11,030 bases of DNA from Chloroflexota bacterium. GTDB lineage: Bacteria; Chloroflexota; Anaerolineae; Anaerolineales; UBA4823. Below are positions 1 to 7,313 of this stretch, one piece after another. Where the stretch lies: positions 1 to 11,030 of the forward strand of contig DAOVXM010000042.1 in assembly GCA_030636125.1 (NCBI GenBank), read 5' to 3'. How positions within the stretch are numbered: position 1 is the first letter of the stretch; every line of letters begins with the position of its first letter. A program made the position numbers and the translations under genes. The notes under the pieces are model-generated. The model ran no database searches. It had not been told where the DNA came from and was given only the letters and a program-made list of their open reading frames with translations.

Positions 1-1
1 G

Positions 2-949
2 AAGCCCAATAATGGCTTGGTTGGAGTCTGGCCGCGTGCGAACACCCAAGGTGCTTGGGATATGGGCTTTCGTCCCACTGCCGATCTGAAAGCTGCGCTC
101 AGTGGCGCTAAAGTCCTCTATCTCGTCGCTGCCGATCCGGTAGGCGATGACCCGGCTTTGGCCGCGGCTGTGGAGGCTGCGGATTTTGTAGTTGCCCAGG
201 AGATCTTCTTAACCGAGACTGCCCAAATGGCGGATGTCGTCTTTCCCGCCCAGGCTTCCACCGAGCGGGAGGGCACTTTTACCTCTGGAGAGCGCCGCGT
301 GCAGCGTTTCTACCCGGCTGCTCGACCTAAGGGTGAGAGTCGCGCCGATTTCGAGATAGCAGCCCAGATTGGTGATCACCTTGACTTGGATATTGAGGGT
401 CGTTACGCCTCCCTGGTGATGTCGCATATCGCTAATGCGATCTCCGATTATGCTGGCATTACTTACCAAAAATTGGCAGAGGTGGTTGAGCAATGGCCAA
501 TTATCGGGCGGGAAGACCTGTACTATGGTGGTACCTCCTATGAGAACAGCCAGGGATTGGGCGTCCAGCTTGCCCCGGCCTCGCAGCGCGGCGAGGCTGT
601 TTCCCAGGCAGAGATACAGGGAACCTCCCCGGTCGTTTCCGAGGGTGGTCTCCTGGCTGTGCCGGTTACTCGTCTATACGATCGGGGTCAGATGGTGCTC
701 CCCTCAAAGGTCTTGCACCCGCGCCTGCCGGACACCTATGTGGTCTTGAATCCAGCCGACGCTGAACGATTGAAAGCAGCCTCCGGCATGACGGTACAGG
801 TTAGCTTGAATGGAACGACTGCCACCGCTGCCATCAGCCTGGACGAGACTGTGCCGCCTGGTTTTATGCTTGTGCCCCGCAGCATGGGCATTCCAATTTA
901 CGGGCCAGTGCCGGTTGAAATTCAGGTGGCTGAGCCTGCCATGGTTTGA
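2..949 (+). CDS. nuoG: NADH-quinone oxidoreductase subunit G, C-terminal part (cut by left edge)
   Basis: Subunit G is the large iron-sulfur protein of the peripheral arm of complex I, on the cytoplasmic side, passing electrons from NADH towards quinone. Only the last 315 residues are here; the reading frame is open from base 2, so the gene starts outside the window and the TTG at 17 is not a start. What is visible is the molybdopterin-oxidoreductase-like fold: VGVWPRANTQGAWDMG at the left edge, the segment VLYLVAADPVGDDPA, then ADVVFPA followed by EREGTFTSGERRVQ (fragment residues 88-101), the signature of this family. From about residue 205 a beta-rich domain resembles the molydopterin-dinucleotide-binding barrel. 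In complex I this domain carries no molybdenum cofactor in well-studied cases. The N-terminal cluster-binding cysteines lie outside the window. The frame ends at TGA 947-949, 68 bases before nuoH. Confidence 0.95.
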   Translation, partial: KPNNGLVGVWPRANTQGAWDMGFRPTADLKAALSGAKVLYLVAADPVGDDPALAAAVEAADFVVAQEIFLTETAQMADVVFPAQASTEREGTFTSGERRVQRFYPAARPKGESRADFEIAAQIGDHLDLDIEGRYASLVMSHIANAISDYAGITYQKLAEVVEQWPIIGREDLYYGGTSYENSQGLGVQLAPASQRGEAVSQAEIQGTSPVVSEGGLLAVPVTRLYDRGQMVLPSKVLHPRLPDTYVVLNPADAERLKAASGMTVQVSLNGTTATAAISLDETVPPGFMLVPRSMGIPIYGPVPVEIQVAEPAMV

Positions 950-956
950 TTAAATT

Positions 957-999
957 GCGTAAACATCGATTAGGATAATAGAACCACTACGTTTTACGC
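957..999. repeat. Short inverted repeat in the nuoG-nuoH spacer
   Basis: GCGTAAA at 957-963 is matched by its reverse complement TTTACGC at 993-999, with 29 bases between. The spacer is otherwise AT-rich and ends in the nuoH ribosome site (AGAGGT, 1006-1011). There is no U-run after the second arm, so it is not an intrinsic terminator. With such a long loop it may be chance. Confidence 0.3.
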
Positions 1000-1017
1000 T
1001 TTACTAGAGGTCATCAC

Positions 1018-2019
1018 ATGGATTATGCCTTGATTTTGGAATGGGTTATCAAATCCGCTATCTTGATCCTGTTTGGAGTGACTGGTTTTGCTTACGTCAC
1101 GTATTACGAGCGTAGAGCCCTGGCCCGGATCCAATCGCGTATTGGCCCGAACCGGGCTGGACCTCTTGGCTTGCTTCAGCCAGTCGCGGATGGCGTAAAA
1201 TTGATCTTTAAAGAGGAGTTCATCCCTGCCCAGGCGGATAAGATAATCTTCATTCTGGCGCCTATAATCACGGTACTCCCGGCGCTGATCATTTGGGCTG
1301 TAATCCCCTGGGGCAGCACCATCACGCTGTTTGGGCGTCAGATACCCCTTTATCTGGTGGATATCAATGTGGGTGTGCTTTATCTCATGGCGGTGACTTC
1401 CATCGGCGTATATGGCATGGTGCTGGCAGGTTGGTCTTCCAATAATAAATATGCCTTAATGGGCGGGCTGCGTGCCTCGGCTCAAATGGTGAGCTATGAG
1501 TTGGCGCTTGGCCTGGCTTTTGTCGGACCGATTTTATTGGCCGGGTCGATGAGCCTGGTAAAGATTGTGGAATCCCAAAACCCGGTCTGGTTTTTTATAT
1601 ACCAGCCAATTGGCGTTGTGATATTCTTGATCGCAACCCTGGCCGAAGTCAACCGGAATCCCTTCGATATGCCTGAGGCCGAGCAGGAGCTCACCGCCGG
1701 TTACCATGCCGAGTACTCTGGTATGAAGTTTGCGCTCTTCTTCATGGCTGAATACATCAAGATGATCGCAATCAGCGCCATGGCAGCAACCTTGTTTTTC
1801 GGCGGCTATCGCGGCCCCTTTGTGGATGTCGCTCCATGGCTAGGGCCAGTTTACCTGTTTGTCAAAATCCTCATCCTGTTATTTGGGATGATATGGGTGC
1901 GCGCCACGCTCCCGCGGTTTCGTTATGACCGCTTGATGGCTTTCGGTTGGAAGATTCTCTTGCCCTTGGGGCTTTTTAATGTGTTCATCACCGCAGTAAT
2001 TATCGTATTGGTAGAATAA
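1018..2019 (+). CDS. nuoH: NADH-quinone oxidoreductase subunit H
   Basis: NuoH is the membrane subunit that sits under the peripheral arm, forms much of the quinone-binding cavity and links quinone reduction to proton pumping. The 333-residue product matches the usual length of about 320-340 and is hydrophobic throughout, with about eight membrane segments. Two signature blocks are intact: residues 29-70, starting YYERRALARIQSRIGPNRAG and ending in KLIFKEEFIP, and residues 210-236, starting EVNRNPFDMPEAEQELTAGY followed by HAEYSGM. The second contains the acidic loop residues (E210, D217, E220, E222, E224) lining the proton/quinone path in the family. The ATG at 1018 is chosen because it begins a typical NuoH N-terminus and follows AGAGGT at 1006-1011. 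The gene is 21 bases upstream of nuoI and clearly cotranscribed. Nothing is truncated or missing. Confidence 0.98.
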   Translation: MDYALILEWVIKSAILILFGVTGFAYVTYYERRALARIQSRIGPNRAGPLGLLQPVADGVKLIFKEEFIPAQADKIIFILAPIITVLPALIIWAVIPWGSTITLFGRQIPLYLVDINVGVLYLMAVTSIGVYGMVLAGWSSNNKYALMGGLRASAQMVSYELALGLAFVGPILLAGSMSLVKIVESQNPVWFFIYQPIGVVIFLIATLAEVNRNPFDMPEAEQELTAGYHAEYSGMKFALFFMAEYIKMIAISAMAATLFFGGYRGPFVDVAPWLGPVYLFVKILILLFGMIWVRATLPRFRYDRLMAFGWKILLPLGLFNVFITAVIIVLVE

Positions 2020-2040
2020 ATCGAGGTAAAGGAGAGTAAC

Positions 2041-2565
2041 ATGGCACTTCCTGAGCGTGCCCGTGTTGGTGAAATAGCCCGTGGTATGTGGACCACGCTT
2101 CGTATGATGTTCGAGAAGCCGGTGACCATCCAGTATCCGGAGGTCAAACGACCGGTACCGGCGCGTTTTCGCGGCCGCCACGTGTTGAATCGCTACGAAA
2201 ATGGCATGGAAAAATGTATTGGCTGTTCTCTGTGTGCAGCGGCCTGCCCGGCCGACGCCATCTTTGTTGAGTCGGCAGAAAATACTGACGTAGAACGCTA
2301 TTCCCCTGGTGAGCGCTACGCGAGCACTTATGAGATCAATATGCTGCGCTGTATCTTCTGCGGCTACTGTGAAGATGCCTGCCCAACCGAAGCGATCACC
2401 CTGGAAGATAATTATGAACTTTCGTTTACAGATCGCAGGCAAGCTATATATCCGAAGGAGATGCTTATCGTGCCTGTGCCGGAGGGTGGCGAACCCACGC
2501 CTCAGGATGTCGAGCCCGGGATCTTCAACCGCTCCGTGCCAGTTATGGAAGATCCAAAGGATTGA
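2041..2565 (+). CDS. nuoI: NADH-quinone oxidoreductase subunit I (two 4Fe-4S ferredoxin-like)
   Basis: NuoI carries the two tetranuclear clusters (N6a and N6b) that relay electrons along the peripheral arm to the last cluster before quinone. In the 174-residue protein both binding motifs are complete: CIGCSLCAAACP with cysteines at 59, 62, 65 and 69, and CIFCGYCEDACP with cysteines at 104, 107, 110 and 114. The fourth cysteine of each motif serves the other cluster, as in 8Fe ferredoxins. The N-terminus (about residues 1-45) has the membrane-surface helix style of the family (MWTTLRMMFEKPVTIQYP), and ATEAIT-like and YELSFTDRRQAIYPKEML segments follow the second motif. The start ATG has a strong ribosome site, AAAGGAG at 2028-2034, six bases away. 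The gene ends 6 bases before nuoJ, suggesting translational coupling. Confidence 0.98.
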   Translation: MALPERARVGEIARGMWTTLRMMFEKPVTIQYPEVKRPVPARFRGRHVLNRYENGMEKCIGCSLCAAACPADAIFVESAENTDVERYSPGERYASTYEINMLRCIFCGYCEDACPTEAITLEDNYELSFTDRRQAIYPKEMLIVPVPEGGEPTPQDVEPGIFNRSVPVMEDPKD

Positions 2566-2571
2566 AAATAT

Positions 2572-3081
2572 ATGACCCCTGATTTAATCCTCTTTCTTAT
2601 CCTGGCTCTTGTGGCTGTTGCTTCAGCCTTGGGGATGTTGTTCAGCAGCAACGCGATCTACTCGGCCTTGTTCTTAGTCCTGAACTTTGCCACGGTGGCT
2701 GTCTTTTATCTCGTGCTTGGAGCGGCTTTTATCGCTTTGGTCCAGGTGACGGTCTACGCTGGCGCGATTATGGTGCTCTTTCTGTTTGTAATCATGCTTT
2801 TAGGTGCAGAAAAATTACGCCGGACTGGCACTTTAGCCTGGCAACAGCCGTTGGCGATCATACTCGGTCTGATTTTGTTCGCCGAAGTCATATATATTGC
2901 ATTTTTCAGCGGCGTTGAACCATCTGGCATTGGTATCTTAAAGCCTGGCTTTGGAAGTCCGGCGGCGGTCGGTGAGGTGCTCTTCAACCAGTATTTGCTT
3001 CCTTTTGAAATCACCTCGGTCTTGCTGCTGGTTGCCATGATCGGAGCCATTTTTCTTACGAGGAAAGAGAAAAAAGAATGA
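2572..3081 (+). CDS. nuoJ: NADH-quinone oxidoreductase subunit J
   Basis: NuoJ is a small membrane subunit between NuoH and the antiporter-like subunits; its third helix undergoes a conformational change tied to proton pumping. The 169-residue product has five hydrophobic stretches, and the conserved third helix is recognisable at about residues 57-76 (VQVTVYAGAIMVLFLFVIML, with Y62 and the A-G-A step that forms the pi-bulge in known structures). The short lysine-rich tail (RKEKKE) is cytoplasmic in style. The ATG is 6 bases after the nuoI stop; its likely ribosome site AAAGGA (2556-2561) lies inside the end of nuoI, which points to coupled translation. Length is close to the usual 165-185 residues. 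A 109-base spacer, the longest in the operon part seen here, separates it from nuoK. Confidence 0.96.
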   Translation: MTPDLILFLILALVAVASALGMLFSSNAIYSALFLVLNFATVAVFYLVLGAAFIALVQVTVYAGAIMVLFLFVIMLLGAEKLRRTGTLAWQQPLAIILGLILFAEVIYIAFFSGVEPSGIGILKPGFGSPAAVGEVLFNQYLLPFEITSVLLLVAMIGAIFLTRKEKKE

Positions 3082-3170
3082 GATTTGTTCATTGCCTGGT
3101 TCTGCTTAGAATATCGGAATTGCAGCGAAAACCAGAAGATGTTTAAGCTTATATAGCCTGCTTTATACCA

Positions 3171-3182
3171 TCCCCGCGGGGA
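3171..3182 (+). promoter_or_regulatory. 12-bp palindrome overlapping the nuoK ribosome-binding site
   Basis: TCCCCGCGGGGA is a perfect palindrome at 3171-3182. Its right half runs into the nuoK Shine-Dalgarno sequence (GGGGAGGAT, 3178-3186), which is five to seven bases before the ATG at 3191. In RNA it could fold as a 4-bp stem with a CGCG loop and cover part of the ribosome site. ACCAT (3167-3171) can also pair with ATGGT (3191-3195), which contains the start codon. The sequence is seen directly; a regulatory effect is inferred. Confidence 0.4.
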
Positions 3183-3190
3183 GGATCCAT

Positions 3191-3493
3191 ATGGTGCCTG
3201 TTACCTATTACGTCATTCTATCTGCCATCTTATTCACGATCGGCGCTGTGGGCGTTTTGATCCGGCGTAATGCCATCATTATTTTTATGTCCGTTGAGTT
3301 GATGCTCAATGCTGCCAACCTGGTCTTTGTTGCTTTCGCGCGGTATTACGAGGTTTTAAGCGGCCAGGTTTTCGTCTTTTTCATCATGACAGTGGCTGCG
3401 GCCGAGGTGGCCGTCGGCCTGGCGTTGATTGTTACCATATTTCGCACCAAACACAGCATTGATGTGGATCAAATGAGTAATCTGAAAGGTTAG
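3191..3493 (+). CDS. nuoK: NADH-quinone oxidoreductase subunit K
   Basis: NuoK is the smallest antiporter-related membrane subunit (MrpC-like), carrying two buried glutamates essential for proton transfer along the membrane arm. The product is exactly 100 residues, the classical length, with three membrane helices. Both key glutamates are present at the same numbers as in Escherichia coli: E36 in [12 protein letters not shown] and E72 in [13 protein letters not shown]. The tail [19 protein letters not shown] matches the family style. The ATG at 3191 is supported by GGGGAGG at 3178-3184 and by the exact match of residue numbering. The gene ends in TAG at 3491-3493 followed immediately in frame by TAA (3494-3496), a tandem stop. 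It stands 109 bases after nuoJ and 67 bases before nuoL. Confidence 0.98.
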   Translation: MVPVTYYVILSAILFTIGAVGVLIRRNAIIIFMSVELMLNAANLVFVAFARYYEVLSGQVFVFFIMTVAAAEVAVGLALIVTIFRTKHSIDVDQMSNLKG

Positions 3494-3560
3494 TAAAATT
3501 TGGTGGCTAACTTTTCCCAGTTTCTAAGCAAACAATATCTCAAGAACAAGAGAAAAGCCT

Positions 3561-5675
3561 ATGATCCTAAGTGAAGTCGCAGCAAACGGGCCACAGTTCT
3601 TCTACTTAGTGCCCTGGATCGTCTTCTTCCCAGTCATCGGGTTGTTGATAAACCTCATCTTCGGTGGCCGAATGGGTGAAAAAGCCATTGGTATAATCGC
3701 CAGCCTTGCCTCAGGGTTGGCATTTGTCGTCGCAGTGCTCCTGGTGTTCTCGTTGATCGGGCATCCTGAAGGCGTCACAGTATATCTGGCTGAGTGGATA
3801 AGTGTCGGGGAGCTGAAAGTTGCCTGGGCGTTTAGAGTGGACGCGCTCTCGGTGACCATGATGATGGTGGTTGCTGGGGTCGGCACCCTGATCCACATTT
3901 ACGCCATCGGTTACATGCACGAGGACGTCCGCTTTAAGGGGGACCCGGGACGCTACCGCCGCTTTTTTGTGTTCTTTAACCTCTTTATCGCCGCCATGAT
4001 GATCCTGGTGAGCGCAGACAACTATCTGATGCTCTTCGTCGGTTGGGAGGGCGTTGGTTTGTGCTCTTACCTGCTGATCGGTTTTTGGTACGATAAAGAC
4101 ACCCTTGGGCGGGATAGCGACGCCAACGCAATTGCGGGGAAAAAGGCTTTCATTGTCAACCGGATTGGCGATTTTGGATTATTGATCGCCATATTTATTC
4201 TATTCTGGGTCTTTGGTACGCTCAACTTTGAGGTCATATTTGAGAGGGCGCCCGAAGTGGCCCACGCCTTGCCGGGTGTGATCCTGGCGGTTACCCTGTT
4301 CATGCTGGTGGGTGTGGCGGGTAAGTCAGCCCAGATCCCGCTGTATGTGTGGTTGCCAGATGCCATGGCAGGCCCTACCCCGGTTTCAGCCTTGATCCAT
4401 GCTGCTACAATGGTGACTGCCGGTGTGTACTTGATCGCTCGCTCAGCACCGTTATATGTGCAGGAGCCGGCTGCCCAGTCTGTGGTTGCCCTGGTTGGCG
4501 GTCTTACCGGCCTGTTCGCAGCGACTATCGCTGTCGGACAGTACGATATCAAAAAAGTGCTGGCTTACTCCACGATCAGCCAGCTGGGTTTTATGGTGGC
4601 CGCGGTGGGAATGGGCGCCTTTGTCGCCGGCATTTTTCACCTGGTGGCCCACGCGTTTTTTAAAGCCCTGCTCTTCCTCTCAGCTGGATCGGTGATCCTG
4701 GGGATCGAGCGTGGACACCATCACCTGGAACATGGGCATCATGAGGGCGATGACGACCATGAGGAGGTCTTCGATCCCAGCGATATGCGCAACATGGGTG
4801 GTTTGCGGAAAAAGATGCCTGTTACCTTTTGGGTTTATTTGATCGGGGCTGTTGCTCTGGCTGGTGTCCCGCCCTTTGCCGGGTTCTTTTCCAAGGATGA
4901 AATTCTTACGGAGGCCATCGAACTGAACTTTATCTCCGTTGACGTCCTGCTGGCCCTCGCGGCCATATTCACCGCCTTCTACATGGGCCGTCAGATCTGG
5001 ATGGTCTTCTTCGGGAAACCTCGCCACGAAGCCGCTGGACACGCCGTGGAGAGCCCGGCCATAATTACTGTGCCGTTGATGATCCTGGCTTTCCTCTCGA
5101 TTTTTGGCGGTGGGCTGAACATCCCGCGGGTGCACACCTTTACTCACTGGTTGGAGCATTACTTCGAAGAGTTCGATGTACACCTGCATGCGGCTGAATT
5201 TAATTACGGGGTTGCCATATCCGCCACGCTTCTGGCGCTAATCGCGATCTTTTTATCCTGGCTTCTTTACGGGCGTAAACCACTCACTAAGGGTCAGCCC
5301 GACCCTCTAAAACGGATTCTGGGCCCCGTTTTTACCGTCCTGGAAAACAAGTACTGGGTGGACGAACTCTATCGGGCGCTTTTCGTGAATCCGTACATCG
5401 CTATATCGCGCTTCTTAGCAGAAACGATCGACTGGCGCTTCTGGCATGATTGGTTCCATGACACCCTACTTGCACGGAGCTACCGCCACTTCGCACGTTT
5501 CCTGTCAGGACCAGTTGATCTTGGAGTGATTGACGGCATTGCCAATGGCCTGGCGGATTTCACCACAGCCTCCGCTGCCAGCATGCGCAAGCTTCAAACT
5601 GGTTATGTGCGCAACTACGCTTTATCGGTGTTCATTGGTATCGTGCTTATTATCGGTTATTTGATTTTAAGGTGA
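3561..5675 (+). CDS. nuoL: NADH-quinone oxidoreductase subunit L
   Basis: NuoL is the distal antiporter-like proton-pumping subunit and carries the long lateral helix that runs along the membrane arm. The 704-residue product is longer than the E. coli protein (about 613). Core features in order: GWEGVGLCSYLLIGFW at 161-176 with the key glutamate E163; K255 in GKSAQIPLYVWLPDAM; H280 in the GPTPVSALIH segment; KKVLAYSTISQLG at 331-343; H360, H364 and K368 in the next helix; K445 in GVPPFAGFFSKDE (the helix-12 lysine). A His/acid-rich loop occupies residues 385-402. The C-terminus (VDELYRALFV, then IDGIANG and LQTGYVRNYAL) is the lateral helix plus final anchor. The ATG at 3561 has only a weak ribosome site (AAGAGA, 3548-3553), but no better start fits the conserved N-terminus. 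The extra length lies mainly in loops and the C-terminal part. Confidence 0.97.
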   Translation: MILSEVAANGPQFFYLVPWIVFFPVIGLLINLIFGGRMGEKAIGIIASLASGLAFVVAVLLVFSLIGHPEGVTVYLAEWISVGELKVAWAFRVDALSVTMMMVVAGVGTLIHIYAIGYMHEDVRFKGDPGRYRRFFVFFNLFIAAMMILVSADNYLMLFVGWEGVGLCSYLLIGFWYDKDTLGRDSDANAIAGKKAFIVNRIGDFGLLIAIFILFWVFGTLNFEVIFERAPEVAHALPGVILAVTLFMLVGVAGKSAQIPLYVWLPDAMAGPTPVSALIHAATMVTAGVYLIARSAPLYVQEPAAQSVVALVGGLTGLFAATIAVGQYDIKKVLAYSTISQLGFMVAAVGMGAFVAGIFHLVAHAFFKALLFLSAGSVILGIERGHHHLEHGHHEGDDDHEEVFDPSDMRNMGGLRKKMPVTFWVYLIGAVALAGVPPFAGFFSKDEILTEAIELNFISVDVLLALAAIFTAFYMGRQIWMVFFGKPRHEAAGHAVESPAIITVPLMILAFLSIFGGGLNIPRVHTFTHWLEHYFEEFDVHLHAAEFNYGVAISATLLALIAIFLSWLLYGRKPLTKGQPDPLKRILGPVFTVLENKYWVDELYRALFVNPYIAISRFLAETIDWRFWHDWFHDTLLARSYRHFARFLSGPVDLGVIDGIANGLADFTTASAASMRKLQTGYVRNYALSVFIGIVLIIGYLILR

Positions 5676-5679
5676 TCTT

Positions 5680-5717
5680 CAAACTTTAGATTGTTTGGAA
5701 GTTTAGTGTGCAAACTT
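5680..5717 (+). repeat. Alternating AAACTT/AAGTTT repeats in the nuoL-nuoM spacer
   Basis: The 72-base spacer contains AAACTT at 5681-5686, AAGTTT at 5699-5704 and AAACTT again at 5712-5717; the outer copies are both preceded by C, giving a direct repeat CAAACTT. The middle copy can pair with either neighbour, giving a 6-bp stem with a 12-base or a 7-base loop. Mutually exclusive pairings are visible in the sequence, but the stems are AU-rich and weak, and no function can be claimed. The nuoM ribosome site (GAGGA, 5738-5742) lies downstream. Confidence 0.4.
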
Positions 5718-5747
5718 GTAGCCTAAATCCACTTCCGAGGAACGCTT

Positions 5748-7265
5748 ATGAATTTTCTTTTAGAACCCCTTAATCTGGTCATTTTCTTCCCTCTGGTAGG
5801 GGTGTTGGTACTCCTTTTCCTCAATAAGGAGCAGAAGAATGCCGCTCGTTGGGTTGCCTTGATCACTTCACTGATCACTTTTGGCATCTCGCTGTGGGTC
5901 TTGACCCTGTTCAACCCCGACAACCCGGATTTGCAGTTGGTGATTAATGTATCCTGGATTCAGGTTGCCGGCTGGAACATCTCTTACTTTGTGGGTGTGG
6001 ATGGTTTGAGCATCCTCCTGGTGCTCTTGACCACGTTCCTGACCTCCATATCGATCCTCTCAACCTGGACGGCGGTAGAGGAAGGGGTGAAGCAGTTTAT
6101 GCTCTTCTTCCTTCTGTTGGAATTGGGCATGGTGGGCGTATTCCTGGCTCAGGATCTGTTCTTGTTTTATATTTTCTGGGAATTCACCCTGATTCCGATG
6201 TATTTCCTGATCGGCATTTGGGGTGGGCCGCGCCGTATCTATGCTGCAATCAAGTTCTTCCTGTACACCATGGCGGGCTCATTGTTAATGCTGCTTGCCA
6301 TCCTGTGGTTGGGTATTGAGGGTGGCACCTTTGCTGTTCCCGAATTGATCGCTGCCAATATCCCGGGGAATATCCAGATCTGGCTGTTCATCGCTTTCGC
6401 GGCAGCTTTTGCCATCAAAGTCCCCATGTGGCCGCTGCACTCCTGGTTGCCGGACGCCCATGTCGAAGCACCCACCGCCGGTTCGGTGATCCTGGCCGGT
6501 GTTCTGCTAAAGATGGGCACTTACGGTTTCGTGCGCTTCAATATCGCTATGTTCCCCCAGGCCTCGCTGCAACTGGCTCCCTGGGTGGCTTTGTTTGCGG
6601 TGATCGGCATTTTGTACGGTGCAATGGTCTCTTATCCCCAGAAAGACGTTAAGAAGCTGGTGGCTTATTCCTCGGTCAGCCACCTGGGCTTTGTGATGCT
6701 GGGTCTGTTCGCGCTCAACTTGCAAGGCATCCAGGGCGGCATTTTGCAGATGGTCAACCATGGTCTCAGCACGGGCGCTTTATTTATTATCGTCGGTATG
6801 CTCTACGAGCGCCGCCATACGCGCGATATGGATGCGTTCGGTGGCCTGTGGAAGATTATGCCGGTTTACGGCGCGATGACCTTGATCGTGGTTCTCTCTT
6901 CAATGGGTTTGCCGGGTCTTAATGGATTCGTGGGTGAATTTACCATCTTGCTGGGTTCCTGGGGCGCGGGAGCGCCGGGGGGTGCCTTGGGCTCGTATTG
7001 GTTTACCGCTTTAGCTGCCATTGGTATCATCCTGGCGGCGATCTATATGCTCTACTTTTTCCAGAAACTGTTCCTCGGTCCTGTAGATAAAGAAGAGAAC
7101 CGCAAATTACTGGACCTGAACTGGCGAGAGATCCTTGTCCTGGTTCCCTTGCTGATCTTTATCTTCTGGATTGGCCTCTATCCCAGCCCCTTCTTCAACT
7201 TGATGGCGGCTTCTGTGGAAAAACTGGTGGCCCCCTTGCAAGCCGCCGCTTTGGCGATGCATTAA
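5748..7265 (+). CDS. nuoM: NADH-quinone oxidoreductase subunit M
   Basis: NuoM is the middle antiporter-like proton-pumping subunit of the membrane arm. The 505-residue product has the usual length and about 14 membrane helices. Key residues are present: E145 in FYIFWEFTLIPMYFLIG, K224 in AIKVPMWPLHSWLPDAHVE, K255 in ILAGVLLKMGTYGF, the KKLVAYSSVSHLGFVM segment, and E397 in GLPGLNGFVGEFTILLGSW. NuoM characteristically has a glutamate, not lysine, at this helix-12 position, which separates it from NuoL and NuoN. The ATG at 5748 is preceded by GAGGA (5738-5742) at good spacing. The stop TAA at 7263-7265 is 48 bases before the preferred nuoN start, and a perfect hairpin lies in that gap. No defect is seen. 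Confidence 0.97.
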   Translation: MNFLLEPLNLVIFFPLVGVLVLLFLNKEQKNAARWVALITSLITFGISLWVLTLFNPDNPDLQLVINVSWIQVAGWNISYFVGVDGLSILLVLLTTFLTSISILSTWTAVEEGVKQFMLFFLLLELGMVGVFLAQDLFLFYIFWEFTLIPMYFLIGIWGGPRRIYAAIKFFLYTMAGSLLMLLAILWLGIEGGTFAVPELIAANIPGNIQIWLFIAFAAAFAIKVPMWPLHSWLPDAHVEAPTAGSVILAGVLLKMGTYGFVRFNIAMFPQASLQLAPWVALFAVIGILYGAMVSYPQKDVKKLVAYSSVSHLGFVMLGLFALNLQGIQGGILQMVNHGLSTGALFIIVGMLYERRHTRDMDAFGGLWKIMPVYGAMTLIVVLSSMGLPGLNGFVGEFTILLGSWGAGAPGGALGSYWFTALAAIGIILAAIYMLYFFQKLFLGPVDKEENRKLLDLNWREILVLVPLLIFIFWIGLYPSPFFNLMAASVEKLVAPLQAAALAMH

Positions 7266-7275
7266 CGTACTTTTT

Positions 7276-7295
7276 GGGTGCCTCAGCTGGCACCC
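7276..7295 (+). promoter_or_regulatory. Perfect 7-bp hairpin between nuoM and nuoN
   Basis: GGGTGCC (7276-7282) and GGCACCC (7289-7295) are exact reverse complements around a six-base loop TCAGCT. The stem is GC-rich and begins 11 bases after the nuoM stop; the nuoN ribosome site GAGGG (7305-7309) follows 9 bases later. No U-run follows on the plus strand, so it is not a standard terminator. Five Ts precede it, but on the minus strand these read as As. A role in mRNA processing, 3'-end protection of nuoM or translation control of nuoN is inference. Confidence 0.55.
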
Positions 7296-7313
7296 GTCTC
7301 ACGTGAGGGTTTT

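Noticed and set aside
950..1017. Possible promoter in the nuoG-nuoH spacer (TTGCGT at 955-960 and GATAAT at 974-979).
   Set aside because: The two boxes are only 13 bases apart, too short for a sigma70 promoter.
1879..2442. Long minus-strand open frame (187 codons) opposite the end of nuoH and nuoI.
   Set aside because: It lies fully opposite two highly conserved genes, resembles no family, and has no independent ribosome site; it is a shadow of their codon bias.
4680..5189. Minus-strand open frame (169 codons) opposite nuoL.
   Set aside because: Antisense shadow of a clear coding region, with charged low-complexity sequence and no recognisable domain.
7278..7313. Alternative GTG start giving nuoN twelve more N-terminal residues.
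   Set aside because: The GTG lies inside a hairpin and adds a non-family peptide; the ATG at 7314 has a good ribosome site and gives residue numbering matching the family.
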